Positions 61,757 to 62,272 of a DNA stretch of 62,272 bases are shown in pieces; position 1 is the first letter of the stretch, and each line of letters begins with the position of its first letter. Source of the DNA: Methylobacterium sp. E-005 (GTDB taxonomy: Bacteria > Pseudomonadota > Alphaproteobacteria > Rhizobiales > Beijerinckiaceae); the NCBI RefSeq assembly GCF_022829725.1, contig NZ_JAKSYG010000028.1:1-62272 (forward strand), in the 5' to 3' direction. The position numbers and the translations under genes are program-made. Under the pieces are notes generated by a model. That model did not search any database. It worked only from the letters and a program-made list of their open reading frames with translations, and was not told the DNA's origin.

Positions 61757-62125
61757 TCAGCGCGCCCGAGCCGCGAACTCCCAAATTGGCAAGCCCAGAG
61801 TCTGACCCTTCAAGGGCCGGTAGCCCGACGTTTGGGCGAACGCTACGCGGTCAGCATGGACAGCCTGGACCGCGGATGGGCCGAGCATCAGGGCGCCGCA
61901 CGAGTCCACGCGCAGGGTGCCGCTCGTCGGATGCACGCCGAACAGCTCGGGCGCGGTCCAGCCGAGCCGGTGCGCTTCGGCGCCGTGCTGGTCGATAAAC
62001 GCCAGCGCATTCTCGCGCACCGCCTTCCACTTCACCGGGGCGAGATACCGGCACGGCGAGGCGTGCTCTGACAAGCGTTCGATCTGGTCGCGCCAGGAGG
62101 CGACGGCGGGCGGGAGGTCTGACAT
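61757..62125 (-). CDS. Hypothetical accessory-region protein (122 aa)
   Basis: 122 residues of island type, with W-T-A-P-E-L-F-G-V-H-P-T-S-G-T-L-R-V-D near 54-72 and an R-E-N-A-L-A-F-I-D-Q-H-G-A-E-A helix before it. I recall similar sequences in phage-related loci of Methylobacterium and Bradyrhizobium, without a known role. The ATG at 62125 lacks an obvious ribosome site. The remaining bases to 62272 contain no recognisable gene. Confidence 0.62.
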   Translation of the reverse strand: MSDLPPAVASWRDQIERLSEHASPCRYLAPVKWKAVRENALAFIDQHGAEAHRLGWTAPELFGVHPTSGTLRVDSCGALMLGPSAVQAVHADRVAFAQTSGYRPLKGQTLGLPIWEFAARAR

Positions 62126-62272
62126 GCCAGGGCGGGGGACGGCCGAATGGTTGCCGGCCCGCTAACCGTTCGCCCGGCCCCGCCCCGATCAGCTCACGGG
62201 CCGGGGGCGGGCGGCCGATCTTGTTACAGATCATATTGCACCGAATAAAAAGATCGTTGCGGACTCTCAGAC

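Overview
The window is a high-GC chromosomal segment that looks like Methylobacterium or a close relative (Methylobacteriaceae, Hyphomicrobiales). The pointers are the NepR/EcfG general stress response pair, ChpT beside a hybrid-CheA chemotaxis operon, an alphaproteobacterial cellulose operon with BcsN and BcsS, EipA, and short intergenic repeats of a kind seen in that group. All identifications come from reading the sequence and from family knowledge; no database search was run.

Layout, left to right. 1-2900 holds a partial GlsB-type membrane protein, a PAS-LuxR regulator and small unknown genes. 2894-4650 is a decayed stretch with no convincing intact gene, a collagen-like reading frame and a broken gene. 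4651-23040 is a signalling and cellulose block, all on the minus strand. In order of transcription it has a soluble hybrid kinase and a LuxR response regulator (20302-23040 and 19628-20302), then a tight seven-gene operon bcsS-bcsA-bcsB-bcsZ-TPR-bcsN-REC/Hpt (19396 down to 8178), then a membrane-bound hybrid kinase (4651-7899). A PilZ protein and a small secreted-looking or low-complexity protein follow at 23290-24119. 24366-26682 is a tyrosine-integrase unit next to tRNA-Ser(GCT).

26695-35844 is housekeeping: a glycosyltransferase, lysA, lptM, envelope proteins, eipA, a YHS protein, cysQ and glnE. 36186-42864 holds chpT followed by cheA-cheW-cheY-cheB-cheR, all plus strand. Next comes a second copy of the small low-complexity protein family, an asparaginase, an isochorismatase-like hydrolase, and nepR-ecfG.

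46773-57137 is the most coherent metabolic region: a sulfolactate gene cluster. SuyAB splits (R)-sulfolactate into pyruvate and sulfite. SlcC and ComC together can invert (S)- to (R)-sulfolactate through sulfopyruvate. A DctA-type carrier is a likely uptake system. YeiH-type and TauE-type permeases could export sulfite or sulfate, and a SoxC-like molybdoenzyme with a c-type cytochrome could oxidise sulfite. A GntR/HutC-type regulator lies inside the cluster. A 14-bp palindrome, GTCTTATATAAGAC, sits in the suyA promoter region and again, with one mismatch, upstream of the divergent tauE gene, so it is a candidate operator.

57134-58759 is an acetolactate-synthase-like ThDP enzyme. tRNA-Thr(TGT) at 59183-59257 is followed by an accessory region of small unknown genes, including four that overlap stop-to-start by ATGA and a fifth just downstream, up to the end of the window.
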